From DATCBF01 sp964401995 (lineage in GTDB: Bacteria > Actinomycetota > Thermoleophilia > Solirubrobacterales > 70-9): a stretch of DNA of 64,000 bases. The position numbers and the translations under genes are program-made. Under the pieces are notes generated by a model. The model was not told the DNA's origin. It searched no databases and saw only the letters and a list, made by a program, of their open reading frames with translations. Below are positions 1 through 8,058 of this stretch, piece by piece; within the stretch, counting starts at the first letter, position 1; every line of letters starts with the position of its first letter. The stretch is taken from positions 1-64,000 of the forward strand of contig CAYOAP010000012.1 in assembly GCA_964401995.1 (NCBI GenBank), given 5' to 3'.

Positions 1-1
1 G

Positions 2-514
2 CCCTACCAGTACGGCAACGAGGCCAACCCGCTCGCCCACTACAACGGCACCGCGGTCGAGATCCTCGACGAGCTCGACGAGGTGACCGCCTTCGTTGGC
101 GGGCTCGGCACCGGCGGCACCCTGATGGGCAACGGCCGCCGTTTGAAGGAGGTCAACCCGGAGACGCTGATCGTCGCTGCCGAGCCGATGCAGGGCGAGC
201 TGGTCCAGGGCCTGCGCTCGCTCGACGACGGCTTCATCCCGCCGATCATCGATATCTCGCTCTTCGACCGCAAGATCATGGTCTCCAACCGCGACGCGAT
301 CGTCTGGACCAAGAAACTGCTCGACGAGGAGGGCATCTTCGCCGGCGTCTCCTCCGGCGCGATCGCCGCGATCGCCGTCCGCATCGCCGGCGAGCTCGAT
401 GGCGGCAACGTCGTCTTCCTGATCCCCGACGATGGCTGGAAGTACCTCTCCTCCGGGGTCTACACGAAGCCGATAGAGGAGATCGAAAACCTGGACTCCA
501 CCGTCTGGTGGTAG
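2..514 (+). CDS. cysM: Cysteine synthase, sulfur-carrier type (CysM), 3' part
   Basis: C-terminal ~170 residues of a PLP-dependent cysteine synthase; the start and the PLP lysine lie before the window. The GTGGT phosphate-binding loop (near 107-121) and a GVSSGA motif are visible. The C-terminal WKYLSSGVY stretch resembles actinobacterial CysM, which uses O-phosphoserine and a thiocarboxylated carrier (CysO) rather than free sulfide. A JAMM peptidase of the CysO-processing (Mec) type lies 1.5 kb downstream, supporting CysM over CysK. The tail ends in Trp-Trp. The stop overlaps the next gene by 7 bp, suggesting coupling. CysO is not in the window. Confidence 0.85.
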   Translation, partial: PYQYGNEANPLAHYNGTAVEILDELDEVTAFVGGLGTGGTLMGNGRRLKEVNPETLIVAAEPMQGELVQGLRSLDDGFIPPIIDISLFDRKIMVSNRDAIVWTKKLLDEEGIFAGVSSGAIAAIAVRIAGELDGGNVVFLIPDDGWKYLSSGVYTKPIEEIENLDSTVWW

Positions 515-2013
515 CCGGCAGGGCGATCGGGCGGGCTCTGGCGCTGGCCGGGAGCCTGGCGCTGGCCTTGCCGGCGTTCGCGAACGCCGCGCCGGCGGAA
601 CTGGATCGCACCTTTGGCAACCAGGGCTCGGTGGTCGTGGACGGGCCGAGCGGCGCGCGCCTGCCGACCCAGGCCCCGGCGAAGATGGCGGTCGGGCCAA
701 ACGGCGAAATCCTCGTCCTCTACGTGCCTGCCGCCTCCTGCTCGGGGGGCTTTCAGAGCTGCACGATCGATTGGTCGATCGCGCGCTTCAGTCCCGATGG
801 CGTCCGTGACGCTCAGTTCAACCCGACCTTTCCGGTGCGGGGGAACGAATACAGCGAAGCCGCGCTCGCCGTCGGCCCGGACGGCAAGCCGGTGATCGCC
901 GCCGTCGACTCGAATCGGGTGGTGGTGGCCCGCTTCGACCAGACGGGCGCGCTGGAAACGACATTCGGAAGCGAAGACGCCCACCCGCTCGAAAGCGTCG
1001 CCTACAGCCCTCCGGTCGTCGCCGTGCAGGCCGACGGCAAGGTGGTCGTCGCCGCCGAAGGCCCGCTCGACGAAGGCGGTTCGGATCTGCGCGTAGTCCG
1101 CTACCTGCCAAGCGGGCCGCGCGACCCCGGCTTTGGAAACGCGGGGGAAGCGGTTCTGAGGCTCGGCACCCGCAGCCGTCCCTCCGGGATTCTCTACGGC
1201 TCTGACGGAAGCCTCTCGTTCGCATCGCCGCCCTGCTGTGGTGGCAGCGGCGCCTTTTTCGGCGAAGGATTCAGCCTCGCCAGGCTGCTGCCCAGTGGGG
1301 CGCCCGATCCCAGCCTGGCCGGCGACGGCACGCTGCTGTTCCCCACGCCGGGAGTGTGGGGCAGAGTCGAGGCGTTGGCTGCCGCGCCGGGCGGCGGGGC
1401 CTTCGTCTCCTTCGCAGAAGAGACGGAAGCCGTGACGACGGTCGGGAACGTGGTCAAGTTCCGCGCAGACGGAAGCCTCGACCCTGCGTTCGGTGGTGAC
1501 GGACGTTCGAAGCTCTTGATCGGCGGTGTCAACTCGCTGAGCGTCGACGCGCAGGGGCGTCTCGTCGCCGGCGGCTGGAGCGGCGGCGCAGCGGTGGCCC
1601 GGCTGCGTCCTGATGGCCACCCCGATATGACCTTCGCCGGAGGGCAGTTCCTGCCGCTGAAGAGCAGCGGGCCGGCATTCGCCGCCCTCCAGGGCTCGAA
1701 GCTGGTGGCGCTTGCCGAACCGTGCTGTGGCGCCAAAGAACTCACCCTCTATCGCCTCACGGCCGGCACTGACCACACTCGCTGCCTGGGGCACAAGGCG
1801 ACTATCGTCGGCACGCAGGGGCGCGACGAACTGACCGGGACGCCGCATCGCGACGTGATCGCGGCCCTCTCCGGCGCCGACACCGTCCGCGGCCTTGGCG
1901 GCCCCGACCTGATCTGCGGCGGCAAAGGCCGCGACAAGCTCTACGGTGGCGCCGGCAAAAACCAGGTGCAGGCGGACCCCGCCCCGGTCAAATCTCATCG
2001 GCGGGTCCGCTAG
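508..2013 (+). CDS. Secreted delta-60 repeat protein with RTX-like C-terminus
   Basis: A 501-residue exported protein. Residues 1-28 form a signal peptide ending AFANA. The body carries repeated units of the delta-60 type, each with a core like LDxTFGxxG (LDRTFGNQG, RDPGFGNAG, LDPAFGGDG), expected to fold as a beta-propeller. The last ~70 residues hold glycine/aspartate repeats (GTQGRDELTG, GGKGRDKLYGG) resembling RTX calcium-binding nonapeptides. Two Cys-Cys pairs are present. GTG start inside the end of cysM. It uses GAA for Glu more often than the housekeeping neighbours. Substrate and role unknown; it separates cysM from mec. Confidence 0.75.
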   Translation: MVAGRAIGRALALAGSLALALPAFANAAPAELDRTFGNQGSVVVDGPSGARLPTQAPAKMAVGPNGEILVLYVPAASCSGGFQSCTIDWSIARFSPDGVRDAQFNPTFPVRGNEYSEAALAVGPDGKPVIAAVDSNRVVVARFDQTGALETTFGSEDAHPLESVAYSPPVVAVQADGKVVVAAEGPLDEGGSDLRVVRYLPSGPRDPGFGNAGEAVLRLGTRSRPSGILYGSDGSLSFASPPCCGGSGAFFGEGFSLARLLPSGAPDPSLAGDGTLLFPTPGVWGRVEALAAAPGGGAFVSFAEETEAVTTVGNVVKFRADGSLDPAFGGDGRSKLLIGGVNSLSVDAQGRLVAGGWSGGAAVARLRPDGHPDMTFAGGQFLPLKSSGPAFAALQGSKLVALAEPCCGAKELTLYRLTAGTDHTRCLGHKATIVGTQGRDELTGTPHRDVIAALSGADTVRGLGGPDLICGGKGRDKLYGGAGKNQVQADPAPVKSHRRVR

Positions 2014-2023
2014 CCTCGCACCG

Positions 2024-2422
2024 ATGCGAATCGCCCAGAGCCTGATCGACGAGATGGTCGCGCACGCGCGCGAGGATCTGCCCAACGAGTGCTGCGGGAT
2101 GGTTGGCGGCAAGGATGGGGAGGCGACCGTCGTCCACCGGGTCGTCAATGCGGCTGCCACCCCGCTGCGCTACGAGATGGACCCGCAGGGCCAGTACAAC
2201 GCGCTGAAGTCGATCGAAGACGACGGTGGCGAGCTGCTGGCGATCTACCACTCGCACACCAAGAGCGCCGCCTATCCCTCGCAGACCGATGTCAACCAGG
2301 CGGTTGCCTGGCCAGAACAGATTTACGTGATCATCTCGCTCGCCGATCCGGACGCGCCTGATGTGAAGGCTTACCTGCTCAAAGATCTGAAGATCGCCGA
2401 TGTCGAGATCGTCGTCTCCTAG
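2024..2422 (+). CDS. mec: JAMM/MPN metallopeptidase, CysO-cysteine peptidase (Mec) type
   Basis: A 132-residue single-domain JAMM zinc peptidase. Zinc and catalytic residues are all present: Glu22, His76-Ser-His78, Ser86 and Asp89, giving H-x-H-x7-S-x2-D. In mycobacteria the homologous Mec releases cysteine from the CysO-cysteine adduct made by CysM; cysM upstream supports that role here. The ATG at 2024 was chosen because the fold begins there; further upstream the frame is shadow of the previous gene. A TAGCCT hexamer 7 bp before the ATG, and no Shine-Dalgarno, suggest a leaderless transcript. Confidence 0.85.
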   Translation: MRIAQSLIDEMVAHAREDLPNECCGMVGGKDGEATVVHRVVNAAATPLRYEMDPQGQYNALKSIEDDGGELLAIYHSHTKSAAYPSQTDVNQAVAWPEQIYVIISLADPDAPDVKAYLLKDLKIADVEIVVS

Positions 2423-2870
2423 CCGCACTTCCCACCAGCGCGGCGCCCACGGCGGCGGCGGTGGCGGCTCGCATGACGACGAGGGCGGCGGTGGAGGAGG
2501 CGGTGGCGGCGGCAAGCTGGTCAAGGTCGCCTTCGCCCGCAACCAGGCCGAAGCGGAAATGATGCAGGGGCTGCTGCTCGAGGCGGGGATCCCCAGCGTG
2601 CTCAAACGCAGCCGCGGCTTCGACGCGCCCGAGTTTCTCGCTGCCGGCCCGCACGAAGTCTTTGTCAACGCCGACCACGCGAAGAAGGCCCGCGGCCTGC
2701 TCGCCGACACGATGATCGAGACCGAGGACGAAGAGCGGGCCGAGCTCGAAGGCGCCGCCTCCTTGAGGAAGGCCGGCACCGAAACATCGCCGGCCCGGCT
2801 TGCTTTCTGGCTGCTGCTGGCGCTGCTGGCGGCTGTGCTCTTGGTCTGGGCCCTCTACCAGCTGAGCTGA
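2400..2870 (+). CDS. DUF2007-domain membrane-anchored protein
   Basis: A 156-residue protein overlapping mec by 23 bp. Residues 1-38 are Ser/Gly low complexity with a run of glycines. Residues 40-107 match the DUF2007 pattern (VAFARNQAEAEMMQGLLLEAGIP, then a VFVNADHAKKARGLL end), a small ferredoxin-like domain called putative signal-transducing. One C-terminal membrane helix at about 132-152 ends the protein, so the domain probably sits on the cytoplasmic face. Function unknown. The start is uncertain: no alternative start lies between the poly-Gly run and the domain. Confidence 0.65.
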   Translation: MSRSSSPSRTSHQRGAHGGGGGGSHDDEGGGGGGGGGGKLVKVAFARNQAEAEMMQGLLLEAGIPSVLKRSRGFDAPEFLAAGPHEVFVNADHAKKARGLLADTMIETEDEERAELEGAASLRKAGTETSPARLAFWLLLALLAAVLLVWALYQLS

Positions 2871-2879
2871 CCGCTCAGC
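2861..2879. terminator. Hairpin spanning both stop codons of convergent genes
   Basis: Perfect 7-bp inverted repeat GCTGAGC / GCTCAGC with a 5-base loop, containing the plus-strand stop (2868-2870) and the minus-strand stop (2875-2877). No T-tract follows on either side, so terminator function is inferred from position. Confidence 0.4.
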
Positions 2880-3630
2880 CGAGGCTGGGGCGGTTCATCT
2901 CGCGCAGGTAGTCGCGCCAGGCCGACTCGATTTCCCCGATCCGGGCTTCGAAGGCGGCTTCGAGGGTCGGGGTGCTGCCGCCGGGGAGGATGCGCAGCGC
3001 CATCTGCTCGCAGGCTTCGGGGCCGCGCTCGGTCTCCAGCAGGTCGAAGATCGTGCCGCCGAGGATCACCGCGTCGCGCCGCGACGGTGGGAACGAGGGC
3101 CGCGAGCTCTCGCGCAGGCGGCGGATCACGGCGGCGCGGTAGAGGCCGACCTGGCGGGAGAAGTACTGGGCGCCGCCCTCGGCCAGCCAGGCCCAGCCCA
3201 GGTAGCGGGCGAAGCGGCGCGGGGTCCAGGAGGGGGGGAGGTCGGGATTGTTGGCGCCGAGGACGAGCTGGGCGTAGAGGCGCTCGGCGGTGCCGCGCAG
3301 CGCTTCGCGCGAGTCATCGCCGGCGGCGCGACGCTCCATATGCGGGTCGTTGAGCACGTGCAGCTCGGTCGACATCGCCCAGCCGGCCATGTAGCGGCGC
3401 CCGGCCGGGGCGGCCGACCAGCGCGCCGCCGGCAGGAAGGGGTGGGCCATCGCGAGCCAGACCGGGTTGGTGTGGATGACGACGGTGACGTCCCCCGGCA
3501 CCACCTCCAGCCGATCCTCGAGCCGCAGCCGCAGGACCTCCATCCGGTCCAGGGTGCGCTCGGCAAAGGCGGCGTCGCCGCTGTCGTGGCGCGCGGTGAA
3601 GCTCAACGATTTGGTCTCGACCCAGGGCAT
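2875..3630 (-). CDS. Peptidase-MA-like protein lacking zinc ligands
   Basis: A 251-residue cytoplasmic protein with the layout of small gluzincin (peptidase MA-like) domains: an N-terminal alpha/beta part, then WLAEGGAQYF at 148-157, which resembles the WLxEGxAEY segment carrying the third zinc ligand of that clan. Where HExxH is expected, residues 115-119 read AERLY, so both zinc histidines are missing. It is probably a non-catalytic relative, or a very divergent family. Convergent with the DUF2007 gene, 4 bp away. The fold assignment rests on motif spacing only. Confidence 0.5.
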   Translation of the reverse strand: MPWVETKSLSFTARHDSGDAAFAERTLDRMEVLRLRLEDRLEVVPGDVTVVIHTNPVWLAMAHPFLPAARWSAAPAGRRYMAGWAMSTELHVLNDPHMERRAAGDDSREALRGTAERLYAQLVLGANNPDLPPSWTPRRFARYLGWAWLAEGGAQYFSRQVGLYRAAVIRRLRESSRPSFPPSRRDAVILGGTIFDLLETERGPEACEQMALRILPGGSTPTLEAAFEARIGEIESAWRDYLREMNRPSLG

Positions 3631-3734
3631 CTAAGGCCACCTGGCCGGCGCATGTCGGCGTCCTCGGTCGCTCGCGTGCAGAAGAGCACGCCACGCTCCC
3701 TGCGTCCTTGACCTGCTTGGCCAGGCGACCTTAG
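3631..3734. repeat. Intergenic imperfect inverted repeat with inner hairpin
   Basis: Arms 3631-3646 and 3719-3734 match at 14 of 16 positions (CTAAGGCCACCTGGCC against the complement of GGCCAGGCGACCTTAG). A perfect inner hairpin GCGTGC-AGAAGA-GCACGC lies inside. It occupies almost the whole gap between two minus-strand genes. It does not share the GATTGCAT core of the other repeat family in this window. Confidence 0.55.
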
Positions 3735-3746
3735 AACGAGACAGGA

Positions 3747-4376
3747 TCAGGCGAGGACGGGCTCGGCGGTGGAGCATGCGCCCAAGATCTCAGACCGGGC
3801 GCGGTCGAACTCCTCGTCGGCCATCACCGGGGTGCCCTCGAAGGGCAGTTCGCGGTCGATCTCGACCCACGAGTGGCAGCCGTGGTACTCCTCGCGCACC
3901 CGCACGGTGACGGGGCGGGGAATGCGGTGAACCCTGAGCAGGAGGATGTGAAGGGGGTGGCGACGCTTCCAGTTGAGCCGCTTCTCCGCGTAGTCCGGGG
4001 TCCAGACGTAGAAGGGGGAGAGGGCATCGAGCGAGCGGCGGTCGTTGATCGTGAAGTGGTCGGTGACCTCGGCCCAGGCGCGCAGCCGGACGCGGTCGGG
4101 CTGCGAGATGCCGCCGTCCTGAATCAGTGCCCTGGGGGGCGGCTCCTCGTCGGGCCAGACACCCTCCTCGAGCGCGCGGCGCAGCTCGGGGTGGTGGGAC
4201 TCGCGGACGAGGTTGTTCTGCTGGTGATCGAAGGTCGGGTAGAGGAAGAAGCGCTCGTGCTCAAGCTCGAAGTGCTTGTTCTCCTCACGGATTCCACCCT
4301 TGCGGAGCGTCAGAAGCTGCTCGCCCTCGGCGAGTGCGCGGACCGTTACGGCCCATTCCTTGAAAGCGATCGGCAT
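3747..4376 (-). CDS. DUF1802 family protein
   Basis: A 209-residue soluble protein whose N-terminal half matches DUF1802: AFKEWAVTVRAL, an LRKGGI strand, then HERFFLYPTFDHQ. DUF1802 proteins have no established biochemical role. The start was set at MPIAFKEW (4376) because family homology begins there; 23 more residues could be read upstream but are compositionally poor. A good -35/-10 promoter lies about 90 bp upstream, so it is probably transcribed on its own. Confidence 0.75.
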   Translation of the reverse strand: MPIAFKEWAVTVRALAEGEQLLTLRKGGIREENKHFELEHERFFLYPTFDHQQNNLVRESHHPELRRALEEGVWPDEEPPPRALIQDGGISQPDRVRLRAWAEVTDHFTINDRRSLDALSPFYVWTPDYAEKRLNWKRRHPLHILLLRVHRIPRPVTVRVREEYHGCHSWVEIDRELPFEGTPVMADEEFDRARSEILGACSTAEPVLA

Positions 4377-4466
4377 TTGCTGTGACCTTGGAAGGTTGGT
4401 GAATCCGGGTGACTGGGGAGTGGACGCTGAGCCCTGCCTGGGCAAGCCTGTCCGTCCGAGTCGGGC

Positions 4467-4495
4467 ATTCTAGACGAGGCGCGCCGAATCGCCAA
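4467..4495 (-). promoter_or_regulatory. Sigma-70-type promoter for the DUF1802 gene
   Basis: On the minus strand TTGGCG (4490-4495) and TAGAAT (4467-4472) are separated by 17 bp, close to the housekeeping consensus. The predicted 5' UTR is about 80 nt. It lies in the gap behind the hyuB stop. Confidence 0.55.
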
Positions 4496-4505
4496 ATAAT
4501 TCATC

Positions 4506-6014
4506 CTAAAAATTTCCTCCACCGCCTGGAGACTCGATTCTAAGCACGTCTCCGTGACGTAGATCACCTTCAGCCTTGCTCGGCAGAGGCACTCCGTTGA
4601 GCAGGTTGAGGCCCGGTTTTCCATCGCTGCCACCGTTGCGGCCCCGGGGGGCGTGGCGCCGGCGCTCGCTGATCAGCGTGAACCGCATCGGCGCCAGCGC
4701 TTCGATCTCGCGCACGATCCCGTCGCCGCCATGGTGGACGCCGTCGCCGCCGCTGCCGTGGCGAATCGCCAGCTCGCGGATCCGCAGCGGGAATTCGGCC
4801 TCCAAGGCCTCGACCGGGGTGTTGAAGGTGTTCGACATCGCGACGTGGATCGCGCTGGGCCCGTCGGCGTCGGGGCAGGCGCCCTGGCCGCCGCCGAGCG
4901 TCTCGTAGTAGGTGAAGCCCTTACCCGCCAGGGTCAGGTTGTTCATCGTCCCCTGGCCCTGGGCGGGGACCGGGCGGGCGCCGCCGAAGGCCGAGATCAC
5001 CAGGTCGGCGACGCGGCTGGAGGTCTCGACGTTGCCGGCGGCGACCGCGGCCGGCGGCAGGGCGTTGAGCAGGCAGCCAGGCGGGGCGACGACCTCGATC
5101 GGCCGGTAGGCGCCGGCCGAGGGCGGCGCTTCGGGGTCGGTCAGCACCCGCACGGCGAAGAAGGCTGCTGACTTGGTGACCGAGAGCGGGCAGTTGAGGT
5201 TGCCCTCGATCTGCTTGTCGGTGCCGCTGAAGTCGAGCTTCAGGGAGTCGCCGTCGATCGTCACCTCGACCCGCAGGGTGACGTCGCGGGCGACGCCGCC
5301 GCCGTCGTCTTCGAGGACGTCGACCGCTGAGTAGGCGCCGTCGGGCAGGGCGGCGAGGGCAGCGCGGGTGCGGCGCTCGGCGTAGGCGAGGATCTCCCCG
5401 ATCCCAGCCTGCAGCTGTTCGGCTCCGCCGAGCGAGGCCGCCAGCTCGGCCAAACGGGCAGCGCCGGCCCGGTTGGCGGCGCCCTGGGCGCGGAGGTCGG
5501 CGATCCGCTCGCCCGGGGAGCGCATTCGTCCCGCCAGCTCGCGCAGGGTCCGCTCATCGGCGCGGGTCGGCGGGATCACGATCCCCTCGTCCTCAAGCCG
5601 GGTCGAGTGGGCTGGCATGCCGCCGGGGGTGGGGCCGCCGACATCGGCATGGTGGGCGCGGCTGGCGGCGAAGCCGAGCAGCTTCGAGCCGGAGAAGACC
5701 GGCTCGATCAGGGTGATGTCGGGCAGGTGGGTGCCGCCCTCGTAGGGGTCGTTGAGGATCCAGGAGTCGCCGGGCCGGTGCTCGCGGTCGAGCACGGCGG
5801 CGACCGCCTCCGGCATCGAGCCGAGATGGACCGGGATGTGCTCGGCCTGCATCGCCATCTCTCCCTGGGCGTCGAAGAGGGCGGTCGAGCAGTCGCGGCG
5901 CTCCTTGATGTTGGCCGAGTGCGAGGCACGGATCAGGACCGCGCCCATCTCTTCGCAGGCCGCGCGCAGCGCCCCAGTCAGCACCTGCAGGGTGATCGGG
6001 TCGAGGCCGCTCAT
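4506..6014 (-). CDS. hyuB: Hydantoinase B/oxoprolinase family subunit
   Basis: A 502-residue protein of the HyuB family (N-methylhydantoinase B, also the N-terminal half relative of acetone carboxylase alpha). It starts with DPITLQVLTGAL, then EHIPVHLGSMP and LNDPYEGGTHLPDIT, all typical. With HyuA it forms an ATP-dependent enzyme opening a cyclic amide (hydantoin or 5-oxoproline type); the exact substrate cannot be told from sequence. The ATG overlaps the hyuA stop by 4 bp (ATGA), so the two are translationally coupled. Confidence 0.88.
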   Translation of the reverse strand: MSGLDPITLQVLTGALRAACEEMGAVLIRASHSANIKERRDCSTALFDAQGEMAMQAEHIPVHLGSMPEAVAAVLDREHRPGDSWILNDPYEGGTHLPDITLIEPVFSGSKLLGFAASRAHHADVGGPTPGGMPAHSTRLEDEGIVIPPTRADERTLRELAGRMRSPGERIADLRAQGAANRAGAARLAELAASLGGAEQLQAGIGEILAYAERRTRAALAALPDGAYSAVDVLEDDGGGVARDVTLRVEVTIDGDSLKLDFSGTDKQIEGNLNCPLSVTKSAAFFAVRVLTDPEAPPSAGAYRPIEVVAPPGCLLNALPPAAVAAGNVETSSRVADLVISAFGGARPVPAQGQGTMNNLTLAGKGFTYYETLGGGQGACPDADGPSAIHVAMSNTFNTPVEALEAEFPLRIRELAIRHGSGGDGVHHGGDGIVREIEALAPMRFTLISERRRHAPRGRNGGSDGKPGLNLLNGVPLPSKAEGDLRHGDVLRIESPGGGGNF

Positions 6015-8035
6015 CGTGGGGTTCCTTTCGACAGTGGTGCTGTTGAAAGGAACCGGGGATCTGTCGCCTCGGTTTTGATCGTGCCTGCGCTGTCGACCTC
6101 GGCCCGCCAGCCCGGTGGCAGCACCAGGGTCGCCTCGGGCAGCTCGAAGATCGCCGGGCCCTCGACCTTGGCGCCGGCGCCGGGCTCGCCGCGGAGGACG
6201 CGGGCGTCGAGCCAGCTGCCGCCGAAGCGGGCGCGGCGGCTGCTCTCCTCCAGTTCGGCGCTTGTCGCGGCCGAGGGCTGGAGCCGCGGCCCCGGCACGA
6301 TCATCGCCACCCGGATGTCGACCAGCTCGACCTCTCCCTCGTCGTCGCGATAGCCGTAGCGCTCCTCGTGGGCGACGGCGAAGCGCTCGGCCAGGTCGGC
6401 TGGATCGGGATCGAGCGCCCCGGCAACGGTCAGCTCGAAGGCCTGGCCGCGGTAGCGCATCTCATATGAGGCCTCCGCTTTGGCATCGCCCAGGCCCTGT
6501 CCGGCGCGGGCGATCAGAGCTTCGACCTCGCCCGCGATCCGCTCTGCGCTCAGATCCTCGCCGCTGAGCAGCACGGTGCGGGCGGTGTCGCGCCGACGCT
6601 CGGAGGCGCAGAGGCCGAGGGCGGAGAGGACGCCGCCGGCCCGCGGGCAGAGGATCGTCTCGACCCCGAGCTCGGCGGCAATCGCCGCCGCGTGCATCGG
6701 CCCCGCGCCGCCGAACGGCATCAGGGCGAAGCGGCGGGGGTCGATGCCGCGCTCGACCGTCACCACCCGCAGGGCCCGCGCCATTTCCTGGTTGGCGATG
6801 CGGACGATCCCCTCGGCCGCCGCCAGCTCGTCGAGGCCGAGCGCGCCGGCGAGCGCGCCGACCGCGGCCCGGGCGGCGTTGATGTCGAGGGCGACGCCAC
6901 CGGCGAGCTTCGAGTCGGCGGCGAGGTAGCCGAGCAGCAGGTTGGCGTCGGTGACGGTGGGCTCGGCGCCACCGCGGCCGTAGCAAGCCGGCCCGGGCTC
7001 GGCGCCGGCAGAGCGCGGTCCGACCTGGAGCGCCCCGCCGGGATCGCGCCAGCCGACCGAGCCGCCGCCGGCGCCGACGGTGTGGACGTCGACCATCGGC
7101 AGCTGGATCGTGCGGCCGCCGATCTGGCGCGAGTCGGTCCGCCGCACCTCGCCATCCTCGATCACGCAGACGTCGCAGGAGGTGCCGCCCATGTCGAAGC
7201 CGAGCACGTTGCCGTCGCCCGAGAGCCGGGCCAGCAGGCCGGCGCCGATCGCGCCGCCGGCGGGGCCGGAGAGGACGCTCCAGGCCCCGGTCCGCGCCGC
7301 CTCGCCGGCGGTGGCGACACCGCCGGAGGACTGCATGACGAGGGGCGCCGGCAGCCCGGCGTTGGTTGCCGCCTCGCCGAGGCGCTCCAGATAGCGGCCG
7401 AGCAGCGGCGAGAGGTAGGCGTCGATCGCCGTGGTCGAGCAGCGCTCGAACTCGCGAAAGCGGGGCAGCACCTCGTGCGAGGCCGAGACGTGGAGGCCGG
7501 GAAGCTCGCGCCGCAGATAGGCGGCGATCTGCCGCTCGTGGGTCGGGTCGAAGTAGGAGAAAAGCAGGCAGATCGCAACGGACTCGGCATCTGATTCGCC
7601 GAGCAGCTGGGCCAGCCGCTGCGGCTCGTCCTTGCCCAGCGGCTCGACGATGCCCTCGGGCCCGGTCCGCTCGGCGGCCTCGAAGCGCAGCTCTCGCTCG
7701 ACCAGCGGCGTCGGCTTCGGCGCGCAGAGGCGGTAGAGGTCGGGCCGGTCCTGGCGGCCGATCTCAAGCAGGTCGGCGAAGCCCCGGGTCGCGATCAGCG
7801 CCGTCTTCGCTCCCCGTTCCTCCAGCAGCGCGTTGGTGCCGACAGTCATCCCGTGGGCGAAGGACTCGATCTCGGCCGGGCTCGCTCCGGCCCGCTCGAG
7901 CACGGCCGCGATCGCTGCCATCACGCCGGCCGACTCGTCTCCCGGCGTGGTCGCCGTCTTTGCTGTGTGGAGCGCCTCGCCGTCGTAGAGGACGGCGTCG
8001 GTGAAGGTCCCGCCTACGTCAACTCCGAGCAGCAC
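6011..8035 (-). CDS. hyuA: Hydantoinase A/oxoprolinase family subunit
   Basis: A 674-residue HyuA protein with an actin-like ATPase fold. The N-terminal phosphate loop DVGGTFTDAV (residues 5-14), the FDMGGTSCDV segment and the GGAGPMHA segment are diagnostic. It supplies ATP hydrolysis to the HyuB partner. It follows nadB by 23 bp on the same strand and overlaps hyuB by 4 bp, so nadB, hyuA and hyuB look co-transcribed. Why an NAD-biosynthesis gene is joined to a cyclic amidase is not clear. Confidence 0.88.
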   Translation of the reverse strand: MLLGVDVGGTFTDAVLYDGEALHTAKTATTPGDESAGVMAAIAAVLERAGASPAEIESFAHGMTVGTNALLEERGAKTALIATRGFADLLEIGRQDRPDLYRLCAPKPTPLVERELRFEAAERTGPEGIVEPLGKDEPQRLAQLLGESDAESVAICLLFSYFDPTHERQIAAYLRRELPGLHVSASHEVLPRFREFERCSTTAIDAYLSPLLGRYLERLGEAATNAGLPAPLVMQSSGGVATAGEAARTGAWSVLSGPAGGAIGAGLLARLSGDGNVLGFDMGGTSCDVCVIEDGEVRRTDSRQIGGRTIQLPMVDVHTVGAGGGSVGWRDPGGALQVGPRSAGAEPGPACYGRGGAEPTVTDANLLLGYLAADSKLAGGVALDINAARAAVGALAGALGLDELAAAEGIVRIANQEMARALRVVTVERGIDPRRFALMPFGGAGPMHAAAIAAELGVETILCPRAGGVLSALGLCASERRRDTARTVLLSGEDLSAERIAGEVEALIARAGQGLGDAKAEASYEMRYRGQAFELTVAGALDPDPADLAERFAVAHEERYGYRDDEGEVELVDIRVAMIVPGPRLQPSAATSAELEESSRRARFGGSWLDARVLRGEPGAGAKVEGPAIFELPEATLVLPPGWRAEVDSAGTIKTEATDPRFLSTAPLSKGTPR

Positions 8036-8058
8036 GGGGTGAAGCTAACCGAGATTGC

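Noticed and set aside
460..2160. 566-residue minus-strand reading frame opposite the delta-60 protein
   Set aside because: Arg/Ala/Gly-rich composition typical of antisense shadow frames in GC-rich DNA; the plus-strand frame has a signal peptide and clear repeats.
2450..2515. Poly-glycine run in the DUF2007 gene as a sign of frameshift or assembly error
   Set aside because: The frame continues directly into a well-formed DUF2007 domain and membrane helix.
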